A stretch of DNA of 64,000 bases from Casuarina equisetifolia (taxonomy: Eukaryota; Streptophyta; Magnoliopsida; Fagales; Casuarinaceae), in assembly GCA_028551475.1 (NCBI GenBank), contig CM052360.1, positions 17,658,501 to 17,722,500 of the forward strand, written 5' to 3'. Under the pieces are notes generated by a model. It ran no database searches and was not told the origin of the DNA. It saw only the letters and a program-made list of their open reading frames with translations. The position numbers were made by a program, and so were the translations under genes. Shown piece by piece: positions 22,214-33,641 of the stretch (the first letter of the stretch is position 1; every line of letters starts with the position of its first letter).

Positions 22214-23239
22214 TATATGTCGATGATTTGTTGGAAAGAATTGGTAAGTGGGGGTTCTTCTATCGTTTGCTAATTGATATCTATTCACATCAAGCAGGAA
22301 CATAATGGCAAGGAGAGCTAATCCATCTGCAGCTAGACCACATGCCTGAGTAAGAAAATTGCCTACACAAGTATGACCAAGCAATATTATACCATTTCTT
22401 TAAAGCAAGCCCTTATTTGCATAAATCCTATTTGTTGAGCTCAGTTGGTAGATAAATGATTGGCAACAAGAAACATGCACATAAAATCATAAAAATATGA
22501 TAATTTATGATCTTGGCAATAATTTTCTACTTCTAAAGAGTCAAAGTTTACTTAGTAAAAATATGAGATTTATAACTTTTCTTGTCTTAGAAAACCTAGG
22601 TCTATTAATCTTCATATGCATAATCCTTTTTTTTTTCCTCCAAAAATTCTAATTGTTCGAATCTCAAATAGTTGTGCCATTCTAGTAAACTGGACTCCAC
22701 AGTGAACATCTTTCGTACAAGAGTGATCTTTGTTAAAAAGTATGTTCTCTCTTTCCTCTATTTCTTTTCCTCATGCTTGGGGAACTCTCCCTTTCTCTCT
22801 CTCTTCCGTGTCCCTAACTCATTCCTTGATCTGTTCGTCTTCTGCTGTCTGAAGCAGGAGCTAAAGTTGCTAGCAAAAGACAACATAAAAACCGATAAAA
22901 ATGACGTGTAAAATTTTTTGTGCATATTCAGTGTTGTATGTGAAGAATAATATATTTTCTTTGAGTTCCCTATTTTTCCATTACTCCTCACTTTTCTCGT
23001 TGCTTCCGTCAAAATTGAACAACATTGTTTTGACATATTATCAAACATGGTGATTAGACATCATCGATGCTGATGATGAGGGGCTTTAATAGTGAGTATG
23101 TATATAACATTTGAAAATCATGCTGAAATTTTCAAAATTCAATTTTGATTAGTTACTCTTTGCAAAATTGAAACATCAACAGGTTTTATTCACTGTGTGA
23201 TGGACGGCTAATGACTACGGTGCTCCATGCGCTTCAAAG

Positions 23240-24330
23240 GAAGTTTTCCTATACTTTTATGTCTTTGTTCACCATGGGACAATAGCTACTCAAATCTCAC
23301 TCGGCTTCCTCCGACTCCAATTGCTTTGGCACTACTTGCTACATTTCAAGCTCCCACCGCCCCAATTGCTTTTCTGTGCCCTATGGGCTCTTGCCAGGAT
23401 GGCCCCTAATGGGCCTATAAGAAGTTTGGCCTGCTTAAGTCCCATGTTATTAGGCCATTTGGCCCATGAGTTTCAGACATAAACTTAGTTTGAGCATTGT
23501 TCTAATGAGTCAGAGTAGCTTCATGCTTTGTAAGGGATCTGTCCATTGTATTATTAATGCCATTTTCAAAATATTACCCATTTTGTAAAAGAAAAAAAAA
23601 AGTCTAGTACATATATCTTGCCCCAATTTTTCCTTTTCTTTCTTAAAACTACGTCCTGCCATTTATTAAGCATCGCCAGTGAATATAGTATTGGGACTTT
23701 CTGATGATGTTGAGATCATCTTTATAAATGATCTTTATCAGTTAGTCAACAATATATAGAAGTTCCAATCATATGTTAGCTATTCTTTTCTAGCAAAAGT
23801 CACCGTTGTATTGAGAATTTCAGCATTTTTGCTTTTGACTTCGTAGGATTTGAGATCTACAAGTATGAAGAATAAAAAATAATAATCCACTGGAAAATTT
23901 GAGAAACGATACAAAGAACAAATCAGAGTTTCGAAGATTTAATCTTTGTGTTTGTTTGTCCATTCTTGCATTTGACATATCAAAGTGTAAGCATGATCGC
24001 TCTCTTCAAAAAAACAGAAGATAAGATAATAAATGGTAGAAAAAATCATAAAAATCATTCTATGCATTGCCCAGGTGATTGTGCATGGGAACACGTGGAA
24101 AATCAGATAAATTAAAAAGCACCTGGAAGATCATAGAGCTCAAAGAAGAAAAGTTTTGTCTCAAAGGTATCCTCGGGCTTAAATATGGTTAAAAAAAAAA
24201 AAGAAGAAAGAAACTCAAATGATTCTACTAGTAGAACATTTTTTGGGTCGAAACTTCTTCTCTGCCTAGAAGAGATAAAAATTATACAGGGTTTCAAAAT
24301 TGTCAAAGCTTGTTTATAATGCTACAACAA
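23240..24330. other. No gene seen
   Basis: Spacer between the duplicated block and S8. The stretch 23220-23600 is richer in GC and ends in an A-run, but I see no conserved frame. Confidence 0.45.
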
Positions 24331-24331
24331 C

Positions 24332-24628
24332 TCATATAAAGTGAGAAGTGAGATCAATGAAGTCATCTTCGCTGCAGGAAATTGTGAGACCACCGATTGG
24401 ATGATGAAATCCAAATTCTTCCTCAGTCCTGTTCAGCAACTCTTGAAATGAAGGCAGGTTCAAAAGTGATACTGGAGCCACGAATCGCTTCTTTTCGCTC
24501 TCTCCAACATATACTGCACGGTGGCCTTTCGGAACATCTACAAAAGTTGCAGCTGCCTTCTTTGGGAGCGGGTTTGATCGACGGAGAATATGCTTAGCAT
24601 TTACAATACCGGGAAAACGAATAGCCAT
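24332..24628 (-). CDS. SAUR family auxin-responsive protein (S8, B type, shortened C terminus)
   Basis: 98-residue frame. Core motifs are VPKGHRAVYVGE (32-43), RFVAP (48-52; usual RFVVP), LNLPSFQELL (56-65) and [18 protein letters not shown] (68-85; usual TIPC). The last residues read TSHFI and stop early. Compared with the other copies, one base has been gained after TSH, which shifts the final codons out of the usual R-LHELL ending. The loss is only the extreme C terminus, so it may still work. TATA about 130 bp and TGTCTC 400 bp upstream are both present. Confidence 0.82.
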   Translation of the reverse strand: MAIRFPGIVNAKHILRRSNPLPKKAAATFVDVPKGHRAVYVGESEKKRFVAPVSLLNLPSFQELLNRTEEEFGFHHPIGGLTISCSEDDFIDLTSHFI

Positions 24629-24757
24629 TGTAATCTATCTGTACTATTTCTCGGAACGATTTTGAGTATCAACAATGAAAAGGGGGAGGAAAGTAAAGGA
24701 TCTGGTCGCTTAAGATGTGAGAACCTGCTTTGCCTGTTGTCTGATATGTATATGCAT

Positions 24758-24764
24758 TTATATA
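24758..24764 (-). promoter_or_regulatory. TATA box of S8
   Basis: TATATAA about 130 bp upstream of the ATG. Confidence 0.72.
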
Positions 24765-25027
24765 GGGAAAATCTACAGCAATGAGTGTGTGGTGCAGATA
24801 CAATCTAGTGGGTTCTTTGGGGAACATAAGCAACGGAGGGATCACATGGACCTGTCCTCCAACGCATCGTCAAGGAGTTTTCATAATGGAGCCGCTGAAA
24901 GTTGGAAAAAATATTGGGCATGCTTTTCTGGTAGAACAACCTTCAAGGGCCCAAGCTAAAATCCAAGACAAGCATATCAAACCGAGGCCTCAGCCACTGG
25001 CTCCTTTATGAAAGAGGGGGACATGTT

Positions 25028-25033
25028 GAGACA
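25028..25033 (-). promoter_or_regulatory. TGTCTC element of S8
   Basis: GAGACA on the plus strand, 400 bp upstream of the ATG, in the conserved GTTGAGACATAT context. Confidence 0.48.
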
Positions 25034-25079
25034 TATATGTCGACTTTTTGTTAGCAAGACTGTGTAACTGGGGCTCTTC

Positions 25080-27055
25080 TAGGATATGCTAATTGGTATT
25101 CAGGGTGCTACATCAAAGATCTACTCAAATCACGAAGGAACTTAAATGGAAGAGGGGCCAGTCCACCTTCATCTGTGACGTTACACATGCCCCAACTTAT
25201 TGCTTCCAGAATCTGTCTCAAACCGGAAATTTATTTATTTATTTATTTTCTGTTGTTAAACCCCTGTAGTGCTCTGATTTAATCAAAATTACCTCCATGC
25301 GATTCCTCTTGCCAAGATGATTCAAATTTTGTCACTTCTAATATGAGTTTCTCCATCTTAAATCATGCACGTCTCCGGGGAGAAGGACCATGAATGATAT
25401 CACTTGATCTTAACAGGAGAAGCGGACAATATGGCAACGAGAAATTTGCTTGCACAGGATGCGAGAAACTAGCATCTGTTTCCACGTACAAACGCACCTT
25501 CCTTTTTCACGACTCATGCACCCCCTACTCCCAAACTACATCCTTACTCTTCGTGCGCCGTTGGATCCCTTTTAGTCTTTGAGCATTACAAAATCTTCTC
25601 TGTGCTTTTTGCCCTAGTTTGTCACTGCTCGACTTCTTTAATGATAGTTCTAGTTTTAGAATATAACATGCACGTCCAATGTGTTTCCCGTTGGCAAAGT
25701 AATATTAAAGACTGCCCCTAACATGAACCCATCCCAACCTTGATCCCTATCCTGTTGAAGACACAGATATCACCCTCATATGTAGGGTCTGCCGACTCTT
25801 GACTCATCAGTTCTGTATTAATTATCCACACAAAACCGAAACTGTTGTAAATGATCATTCCCTCACTCCCACTTATTCTACCTATTCCGTCCTTCGAGTC
25901 AAGCGGCAGACTAGGATATTCTGTTAAATCTGTCGAGAAGATACACACAAGTAGATCCCCTGATTGTTGTACCCTAATTCCAAGAATTTTATTTACTGGA
26001 GATAGCGAATGGTGCAGGAGATGAACGAGTTTACCCTCAAAACATCAACATTGTAATCATTCAAATGACTTAATCCTCAACCATGAAGAGTCCATGTATC
26101 ACAGGCATTGTGAGGTGTGTATATTGTTAGACATATTGTTATTCATTAATCATTTCAATGATGATAAAAAGAAAGAAAGCATTTGAAAATGATTTTTCTT
26201 AATAGAAAAATGTGGCAAGAAGAAACTTAATATAAAACATTAGTTGATATAATATTTGCATAAAACATTGTATTAATGCCATATATTAACATTTAAGTTT
26301 TAACTTTTTATTCCCTCATTTGATGGACTGATTGTTGGGATAATTATTTATTAGACTAATTGATTGTTGGACTAAATTATTGGTCAGGCTTTATAAGTAT
26401 TGGACCTTTGGGTTTTGAAGCGCAAGCCCAAAACCTTAAGTGAGACGCACCAGTTTCACTTGAGGGAGACAACTGCTTGATTTGTTTCCGTTCTCCCGTT
26501 CATTCGTAGTGCATTGTCACACTAAATAGCTTCTTCTCCTTTGCTTTTGAATTTGAATGTGACATTGGCTATTTATTGTAAACCTTTATGTCTAGCATTG
26601 TGATTATTTCACTATCCATTTTGAGTGCTAGAAAAAATTATATATTGTTGAACTTTAGTGCTCCTGAATTGTATAATTTATTTGGCACTAAGTTTTGTTT
26701 GATACATATATATTCTATAAGCTTATCATAAACTTATTGAGAATATATATGCATTGATTGTTGTTGCATACACACATTCAGTTCTTGCTAAATAACATCA
26801 TAAAGCCATGTGGCTTGCGAGTAATATCACTTCAAGTTTGTTGCTATCTTGTTTAATATTTACTAACATAAAACGAAATAAGCGCTAGTATGTCATTGTG
26901 TTGGAGTCGTATATATCATTATACACTTTTCTTTTGTACCATTGTACGTTTATGAAATCCTTATCCATATTATATTCAACATACTTGGTTTATTATTAGT
27001 GTGGCTAGAAAACCATTGAGGCATCATTCTTTATTATATGAGAATCAACAATGCA
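25080..27055. other. No gene seen; LTR-like stretch near 26330-26760
   Basis: The first part is a faded SAUR upstream block. 26332 onwards begins TGTTGGGATAATT and looks like LTR sequence, but no partner is visible. An imperfect AT-rich palindrome lies at 26704-26752. No convincing frame. Confidence 0.4.
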
Positions 27056-27059
27056 ATAT

Positions 27060-28865
27060 GTGAGAAGAACTGTACATGTTTTTCATGGCAAACAGGACTT
27101 AATCACATAACCATATTATTTAATTTCCTCATAGTACATTTCCAATTTTGAGATAACATAAAAATAAATTTTAGAATGTTTAAAACCTTGTTTTTTTTTT
27201 TTTTGCTTTCTATGGGTAGAACATTAGGGCATTTGCTATGTTGTTAATTCATATATGTAAGGAAGACCTAAATTCACCTTAAAAACCAACTCAAAGGGTG
27301 GGGAAAACAACCACAGTTAACTTAGGCATGCAACTCTACATGTTAGCAATATGAGATTAGACATTCATACCACAATGCACCCCACCACTATAGTGCGAGT
27401 TGCACATCCATAATGCAATGTTACTTTTTAGGTGAATCTAATTTATCCAAATCCATAGCCCTTGATTTCCTTTTCTATAAGATGTGGACTAATGTTGTAG
27501 ACTTAGAATACATGGCAAGACAAGCATTGATGGCTCTTCAATTATCCACATAGTTGACCACCTTTTAAATGAATCTAACTTATCCAAGTCCATAGAATTG
27601 CTAAGTGAGACGTAGGCTATGATGCCATGTAATACCCATATTCACCTTGGGGATTTCAAAAGGCTAACATGTTCTTCTTGAATTGTCTATATCTTCAACA
27701 AAGAAAATAATGCTTAATGACTTAATCACATAATAGTAATATTTAATTCCATTAAAGTACACATTTCAAATTTTGATGGCGTAACAGAAATTTTAGAATG
27801 TTTAAAATTTTGTTATTTTCTTTTTGTGTTTAGAGCATTAGGGCACTAATTTGTTGTGTTGTTAATTTATATATGTAAAGAAGGCCTTAATTCACCTTAA
27901 AAACCAACTCAAGAAGTGGGGGAAACAACAACATTTAACTTGGCATGCAACTCCACACATTAGCAATATAAGATTGGACATCTATATCATAACGCACATT
28001 CTTATTACAATGTGGGTTTTGATAGTCACTTTTTTGTATACTACAACACACACCCTCTTTACAATGTTGGTTTCAATAGTCCCTTTCTCCATGAATCTAG
28101 TTTATCCAAATTAATAGCCTTTGAAATCTTCATCATATTTTCTTTCTCTAAAAGATTTTTATTAAAGAAATGGAGATAGCTTTTCCTCCATTCTCACTAA
28201 CAGTTGGTTGACTATAGAAGGTTGGTAGGATTTAATTTTGTGGTTGTTGAATTATTGATTTGAAGGGACATCCTAAGCATTGTAGAAATAAGATAAGATG
28301 CAAAAGCAAAAGGTGTAACACAAGTGACTTTTGAAACCACTTGTTTATGTAGGTCCTTGGTATCTTAAGACAACTTCCTTTTTAATAAAATATAGACTAA
28401 TTTTGTGGACTAGGAAGATGTGGTAAGATAAGTGTTGATGGCTCTTCAATTATCTAAATGTAAGTTTGAACATCCACAAAGTAGTACCACTCTCTAAATG
28501 AGTTTAGCTTATCCAAATCCATGGAACCACTAAGTGAGATGTAGGCACTAATGCCATGTAATAATTCCCAAATTCACCTACATAATATTGTGAGACTGAA
28601 CATAACCGTAACAATATAAATTACCTAAATTATTTGAAATACTAGCAAGTTCTTTTTATAATTGCCTATTTCCTCAACAAAGAAAATACAACTCAATTTG
28701 ATTGCTTTTTGAGGCAAACTAGACTTGATCACATGATAATAATACTAAATTCCATTAGATTATACATTTCAAGTTTTGAGATTACATAAAGGAAGTTTTG
28801 GAATCTTTAAAACTTAGTTATTTTCCTTTTGTGTTTAAAACATTAGGACACTAATTAACCCTATT
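27060..28865. repeat. Three-unit tandem array of LTR-like repeat
   Basis: Three diverged, partly deleted units start near 27060, 27690 and 28690. Each contains a CTTAATCACATAA-like motif, a TTTTAGAATGTTTAAAA-like motif and a GCATTAGGGCA-like motif. Units 1 and 2 also share AATTCACCTTAAAAACCAAC. The ends of units 1 and 2 (about 27590-27640 and 28515-28560) both read GAGACGTAGGC ... ATGCCATGTAAT. A fragment of the same family lies at 37337-37470. Confidence 0.7.
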
Positions 28866-29802
28866 GAAAATTAGTGTTAAGCATAGTAATCTCATCTCTA
28901 TCTTCCATTGAGTATTTTGTACTCTTTATTCGTTATATTTTTTATGGATAAATACATGATTACTTAGTCAATTTATAACATGTTTTTTATTTGTTCAATA
29001 ATGATAAACTAATTGTTATTGACTAATGATATATCAATAACTCCTATTGTTAGAATGTGGACAATAATCTCACATTGCTAAGGAATAATGAAGAAAATTT
29101 CAATTAAATGAAAATTTTGTTTGTGCCTCTTAACACTTATGCATAGTTTTTGTCAATGTTACTGTTATATTGACGGATAATATTAATTAATATTACTAGA
29201 TAAGCCATTGTTCTTTGTAATTTATGGACTTGTTTGTCATAGTTGTTGTTATTGTTAGAAGGTCTAAAACTTAACCCAAAAGCTAGTTCAAGAGGTTAGA
29301 GAATCATCTATTTATTTATTTAAGTTTTACTTAAGCAATTTTTTCTTTTAATGTAAGACTTGTCTTGTGTAGTTGTACTATCCATCAACCATTTTTTACC
29401 TTTTACCACACAATTCGAGGAAATTTTCGTTCTTGTTGAACAAAAATAGGAGTGAAAAATCAAAGTGTAGGAGGTCTCAACTTTTCTTTTATTGTCAGCA
29501 ACGTTATACATTTCTTGCTGATTTCACGTAGTTCTTTGCAAAGTACTGTCGAAGGTTTTTAACTGTTCAGAAACAGAGGAGGATATACAATGCAAATTAT
29601 TATCTAGAGGAAAACACAAAAAATCAAAGAGGCTAGAGATTTCACAATTGAAACAAGATCGATTGAAGTTGGTAGGTAGTCTGAGATTTGCATTTTCTGG
29701 GAGAGTGAGCCAAACTGATTTTATTTCAGATGGTAAAAGCTATGGTTGGCACTTCTCGTTTATGTTAGTGTCGCGTACTATGCAATAATGTGTACAAGAA
29801 AG

Positions 29803-29912
29803 GAATTGTGATGTGCAAACCCAAATTCTTCCGCAAACTTTTGGAGTCGTTATTGAAACAAATGGTGGCTTAGAACTGATAATGGGACTGCGAACCGATT
29901 TCTCTCCAACAC
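29803..29912 (-). pseudogene. SAUR relic within duplication, copy 2
   Basis: Counterpart of 18151-18238 with slightly more SAUR sequence kept (reads NRFAVPLSVL and FAEEFGFAHH with a stop between). It joins the same GC-richer segment (29918-30185). Confidence 0.65.
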
Positions 29913-29917
29913 ATTGA

Positions 29918-30185
29918 CGCGGTCTGGCACGCCCGAGTGTATTAACGAAGGGATTTGGGCATTTGTTTTGAATCAAATAGAGCCATTTTCAGGCTATTCT
30001 ACCGGGGAATATAAAGAACGAAATAAAGAAATTTTTATTGATAATAATCTTGTTCTTTACACGATTTCCCGGTTCTCTTTATAGCCATTTCCAGCCCGAT
30101 GTAAGTAGGTCAGTAGTCTCCTCCTAGACCCCGCGAGCCTTGGTGCTGCACATCTGTGCACACCAGGGAAAGTTCCCAAGGAGAA
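29918..30185. repeat. GC-richer segment of unknown origin, copy 2
   Basis: Copy of 18240-18520, starting GACGCGGTCTGGCACGCCCG. Confidence 0.5.
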
Positions 30186-30475
30186 TTTTCTTTCTTTAAC
30201 AGCCTTGTAAAGGTAGAATTTTCTTTCTATAACATAGTGGAAAAACATACCAAATTGCATAAAATGAAGCATCAAAGAAGAATTACAGAATCCACAGAAG
30301 CAAAATTTTGACTGAAAGTAATCTTATCTTTACGTGTGGTAACAGAGTATGGAGAAACTACAACGATTCTTGCTCTAAAATATAGTGTTGGTCAAATATC
30401 CGTCTACATCTGCGGAAAAGAAACGAAGAATGTACATGGTCACAAATTGTCAGTGCTCGTTATCATAGTCCAATG

Positions 30476-30781
30476 TTACATCAATCCATGTAAGCGAGAA
30501 GTGAGATCAATGAAGTAATCTTCGCTGCAAGGAATAGTAAGACCACCCATGGGATGATCGAATCCGAATTCTTCCTCAGCCTTGCCTAGCAGTTGTTGAA
30601 ATGAAGGGTGGTTCAGAAAAGATACTGGAACCACGAACCGCTTTTTTTGGCTCTCTCCAACGTATATGGCGAGGCTGCCTCTTGGAACATCACCAAATGT
30701 TGAAGCTACTTTCTTTGCAAAAGAGTTTGATCGGCGAAGAATATGCTTGGCGTTTGTGAAACTAGGCAAGTGAATCGCCAT
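30476..30781 (-). CDS. SAUR family auxin-responsive protein (S9, A type)
   Basis: Intact 101-residue SAUR, near-twin of S6, with the normal TAA stop. Motifs: [12 protein letters not shown] (32-43), [18 protein letters not shown] (48-65), [18 protein letters not shown] (68-85). It forms an A-B pair with S10. The TATA box is changed to TATAAATATA-type sequence compared with S6. TGTCTC is kept at -412, next to a longer pentamer array. Role by family: auxin-induced growth through PP2C.D inhibition. Confidence 0.94.
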   Translation of the reverse strand: MAIHLPSFTNAKHILRRSNSFAKKVASTFGDVPRGSLAIYVGESQKKRFVVPVSFLNHPSFQQLLGKAEEEFGFDHPMGGLTIPCSEDYFIDLTSRLHGLM

Positions 30782-30897
30782 CGCTATCTAGCTATGTTAT
30801 AGCCCAGAAAGATGGAGAATATCGCAACCGAAAAGGGAGGAAAAAGCAAAGTATTTGATGACAGAAGCTGTGCGGACTTGGGTTTGGGTTTGGAATG

Positions 30898-30907
30898 TAT
30901 AAATATA
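30898..30907 (-). promoter_or_regulatory. TATA box of S9
   Basis: TATATTTATA on the minus strand, about 120 bp upstream. One T-A base change interrupts the pure alternating run present in S6. Confidence 0.65.
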
Positions 30908-31163
30908 GATGGTAGCGTGTGAAAGTCCCTGAAATGAATGGAGTAGAAGCATCGGGGTGGGGATTGGTGCGAGACATAGCATTTGAAGAGTCACATGGCT
31001 TGTCCTCTAACTCATTGTCAAGAGCTTGGTAGCGATCGGGACTTAATGTTTGCTGTACAAATTTTGCACAAGCTTTTCTTCGTGAACAACCTACAAGGGC
31101 CCCTGTTGAATCAAGGATGTGTGGATTGTAGAAACCCTGAACCACACAGGCTGACCTCTTAAT

Positions 31164-31198
31164 GGACTGGACTGGACAGGACAGGACAGGCTGAGACA
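31164..31198 (-). promoter_or_regulatory. TGTCC array and TGTCTC element of S9
   Basis: TGTCTC (31193-31198, minus strand) is flanked by five pentamer units of AGTCC/TGTCC type (31164-31190), more than in S6. Confidence 0.45.
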
Positions 31199-31743
31199 TA
31201 ATTGTTGATTTTTTCTTCGCAGGAATTTGCAACTGGGTCCGGAGTAGTTTCTTGCATGATTTTCCCTTTGGATAAGTAATTACTTGCTACGGTGCCGTTT
31301 TTTCTTGGTTAACTCACAAATACAGTAGGGAAAGAGATAGAAAGAAAGGTTGTCTAAGGTGGAATTTGGTGTCATGCACAAGAAAAGTGACAAAAAAAGA
31401 AAGAAAAGAAAATTTGGAAACTTAAGAATTCGATGAGGTAGGATGAACTGTATTGCAGGCGAAAGGATAGTATCTTTTCATCTACTGTTATAAAGAAAAA
31501 TATAAATATCTTTCGCCTTACTACTTTTGGAAACCCCAAAACTATTTTCGCAAATTACAAAAGTCTTCCAATAATGTTAGGAAGACATCCATACCACCCA
31601 ATAGTATATGTAATTCCAAAGTAACTTGAAAGCCTCATTGTGCAGCCCACTTGTTGGACGAAGGAAGTTGTCAAATATTGTACGAAACTCTTGTGCGTGC
31701 TTCTAATTATATCCTTGGTTCTAAATTTAAGAAATTTGATTAT

Positions 31744-32298
31744 GTTACGTGCTTGTGAAATAGAACACATAATAGGTCCGACTACTGGAAAGTCGTCTCA
31801 AGTTAGCTTGTTTTTACCTTTACGTGGGTGACCTATGGTTGCTATGTAAAATCAAAATAAGAATTTTAAGAGAATATTTCTATTAAATCCTAAAGAAACT
31901 TACAAAACTAAAAAGCAAATATAATTTCTTTTTTGCATTCTTTGATTATCCTTGCCTCTATATATATCCGTACCCTTCCCATCTTCTAAAGAAAGGTTCT
32001 CCCATTACATAATTAAATTTGAAAAATTAGGAAACTATTAAATACGACAATTTATTCAAATTACCTCTAAATAAAGAAATCCTAACCACCCTTGAATAAT
32101 GGTCCTAAATTAGGGAAATTAACTTCAGAAGATATCCTAGGCTCATTGTATTCAAATTCGAATTCAAATTGTTACTGAGATGCCCTTAAATCTTTTTGTT
32201 TCCTTGCCATTCACGTCCCTTCCTTACAATGCCCGCCCCTTCAAGAGATCCTTTTCTGCTAGCTTGCTTGATTGTCTATGTGGCTCCCACATTCCGTA
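31744..32298. mobile_element. 555-bp insertion flanked by 9-bp near-direct repeat
   Basis: Absent from copy 1 at the matching site (about 20035). Flanks are TTTGATTAT (31735-31743) and TTAGATTAT (32299-32307); copy 1 has a single TTAGATTAT. A 9-bp duplication is typical of Mutator-like elements, but I see no terminal inverted repeat, so the class is open. A solo LTR is the other option. Confidence 0.65.
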
Positions 32299-33641
32299 TT
32301 AGATTATCAGATATGATATTCAAACATGAATGAGTTGTGAGTCTAGAATGCCAAGAAAAATAAAAAGAAGTGCGACAAGTCATATCCCCAGCTTATCAAA
32401 TTGAAATGTGATTGAAAAGAAGGGATGAAATTGAAGTGCACTCTTTAGGCCAAAACCAGTTGAGTAAGAACAAGATAACCATCTATTATAAATCAAAAGT
32501 TGTCCCCTGTGGTATTTCTTCCAAGTAACTTGACCTTATTCTTCAACCAAAAAATTGTCTTCCATCTCTTTTGCACTCTCCTTCATACAATTTTAAATAT
32601 AGGTTATATTCACCAAGTGATGTCTGTCAAGAGCTTGGCATAGATAATGCAAGGAACACATCTACGATAGAATAGAAGAATACTAATGGTTTTACACTAT
32701 TTGGCAAAACAATTTTTTTTTTTTAAGTGAAGGGAGTGTAGGAAATGAGTATCAAACTTGAGAACTCCTAGACAAAAGAGGCCTTAGGCTGCTATTAACT
32801 CTTTTACCAACAAATTGACAAGCAAAAGCAACTCTTACTTAAAAAAGAAAAGAAAAGAAAAGCTACTCACTATTTTTTTGAACTTCATCCATTTGGAATC
32901 ATTAGTAAGGGGATTTCTTATCATTGTTGTACCTCTATCTTTGGTTACTATGTTGACTCAACAAATAATACAACACATACAGAATTTTCCAAAATTTCAT
33001 ACTTAAACGAAACTTGCAAAAAATCAAAATTGGAAAATTATTATTTTACTCTTATTTGTAAATTACGCTTGATTGTAGCTTCCTAAGCGTGACAATATCA
33101 TCCCTATAACAATCTAAACCTTTCATGTTTGGTACACTAGCTGAGACTGTTGAATGGATTGACTTAGCATGAGATGAAAATTTGATCTATGGTTGTTTAT
33201 TTGTCTTTTATGAGTCATCATTGTGATAGCCGCGATTGATTGTAAACCTAATTAAAGGAAGTTGTTGGTTTTGACTTCGTAAGAGCATTTTGATACCTTC
33301 AAATATTGAGAAAAAAAAAGATTTCTGGGAAATTTTGATGAAAAATATAAGTGGACAAGTCGATCTGAGTAGAAGAAACCATAAAAATCAATGTCTAATT
33401 ACGTATTACTATTTTCCATAGAAAAAAATAACAAATTAAATAAAATAGAAGGGACTAGAAATGTCACACAATCAAAATGAGGTCAATTTTCATTGGAAAG
33501 TACTCAGTTTTACATCTGCTAGGAGAATGTGACCGAAACTCCAATGATTCTACTGCTAGAATTTTCTTGTGCCAAAAAGAGAAAGAAGATCTACATGAAT
33601 TGACAAAAAGTGGAGATGCTGATTAATTTTAGTGCCGCGCA

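Larger units (their letters stand above)
17236..23240. repeat. Segmental duplication, copy 1 (S6-S7 pair)
   Basis: About 6.0 kb that recurs at 28870-35500 and, from about 20085 to 22870, again at 40226-48170. Flanking and intergenic sequence match as well as the genes. Shared landmarks are the AGCATAG..AATCTC start, the SAUR relic, the A-type SAUR, the spacer, the B-type SAUR and the CT-rich stretch near 22800. Confidence 0.9.

Noticed and set aside
30792-31232. 146-codon minus-strand frame directly upstream of S9
   Set aside because: It covers the S9 promoter, TATA box and TGTCTC site, and the sister promoters do not keep the frame. It is an accidental opening in a conserved promoter.
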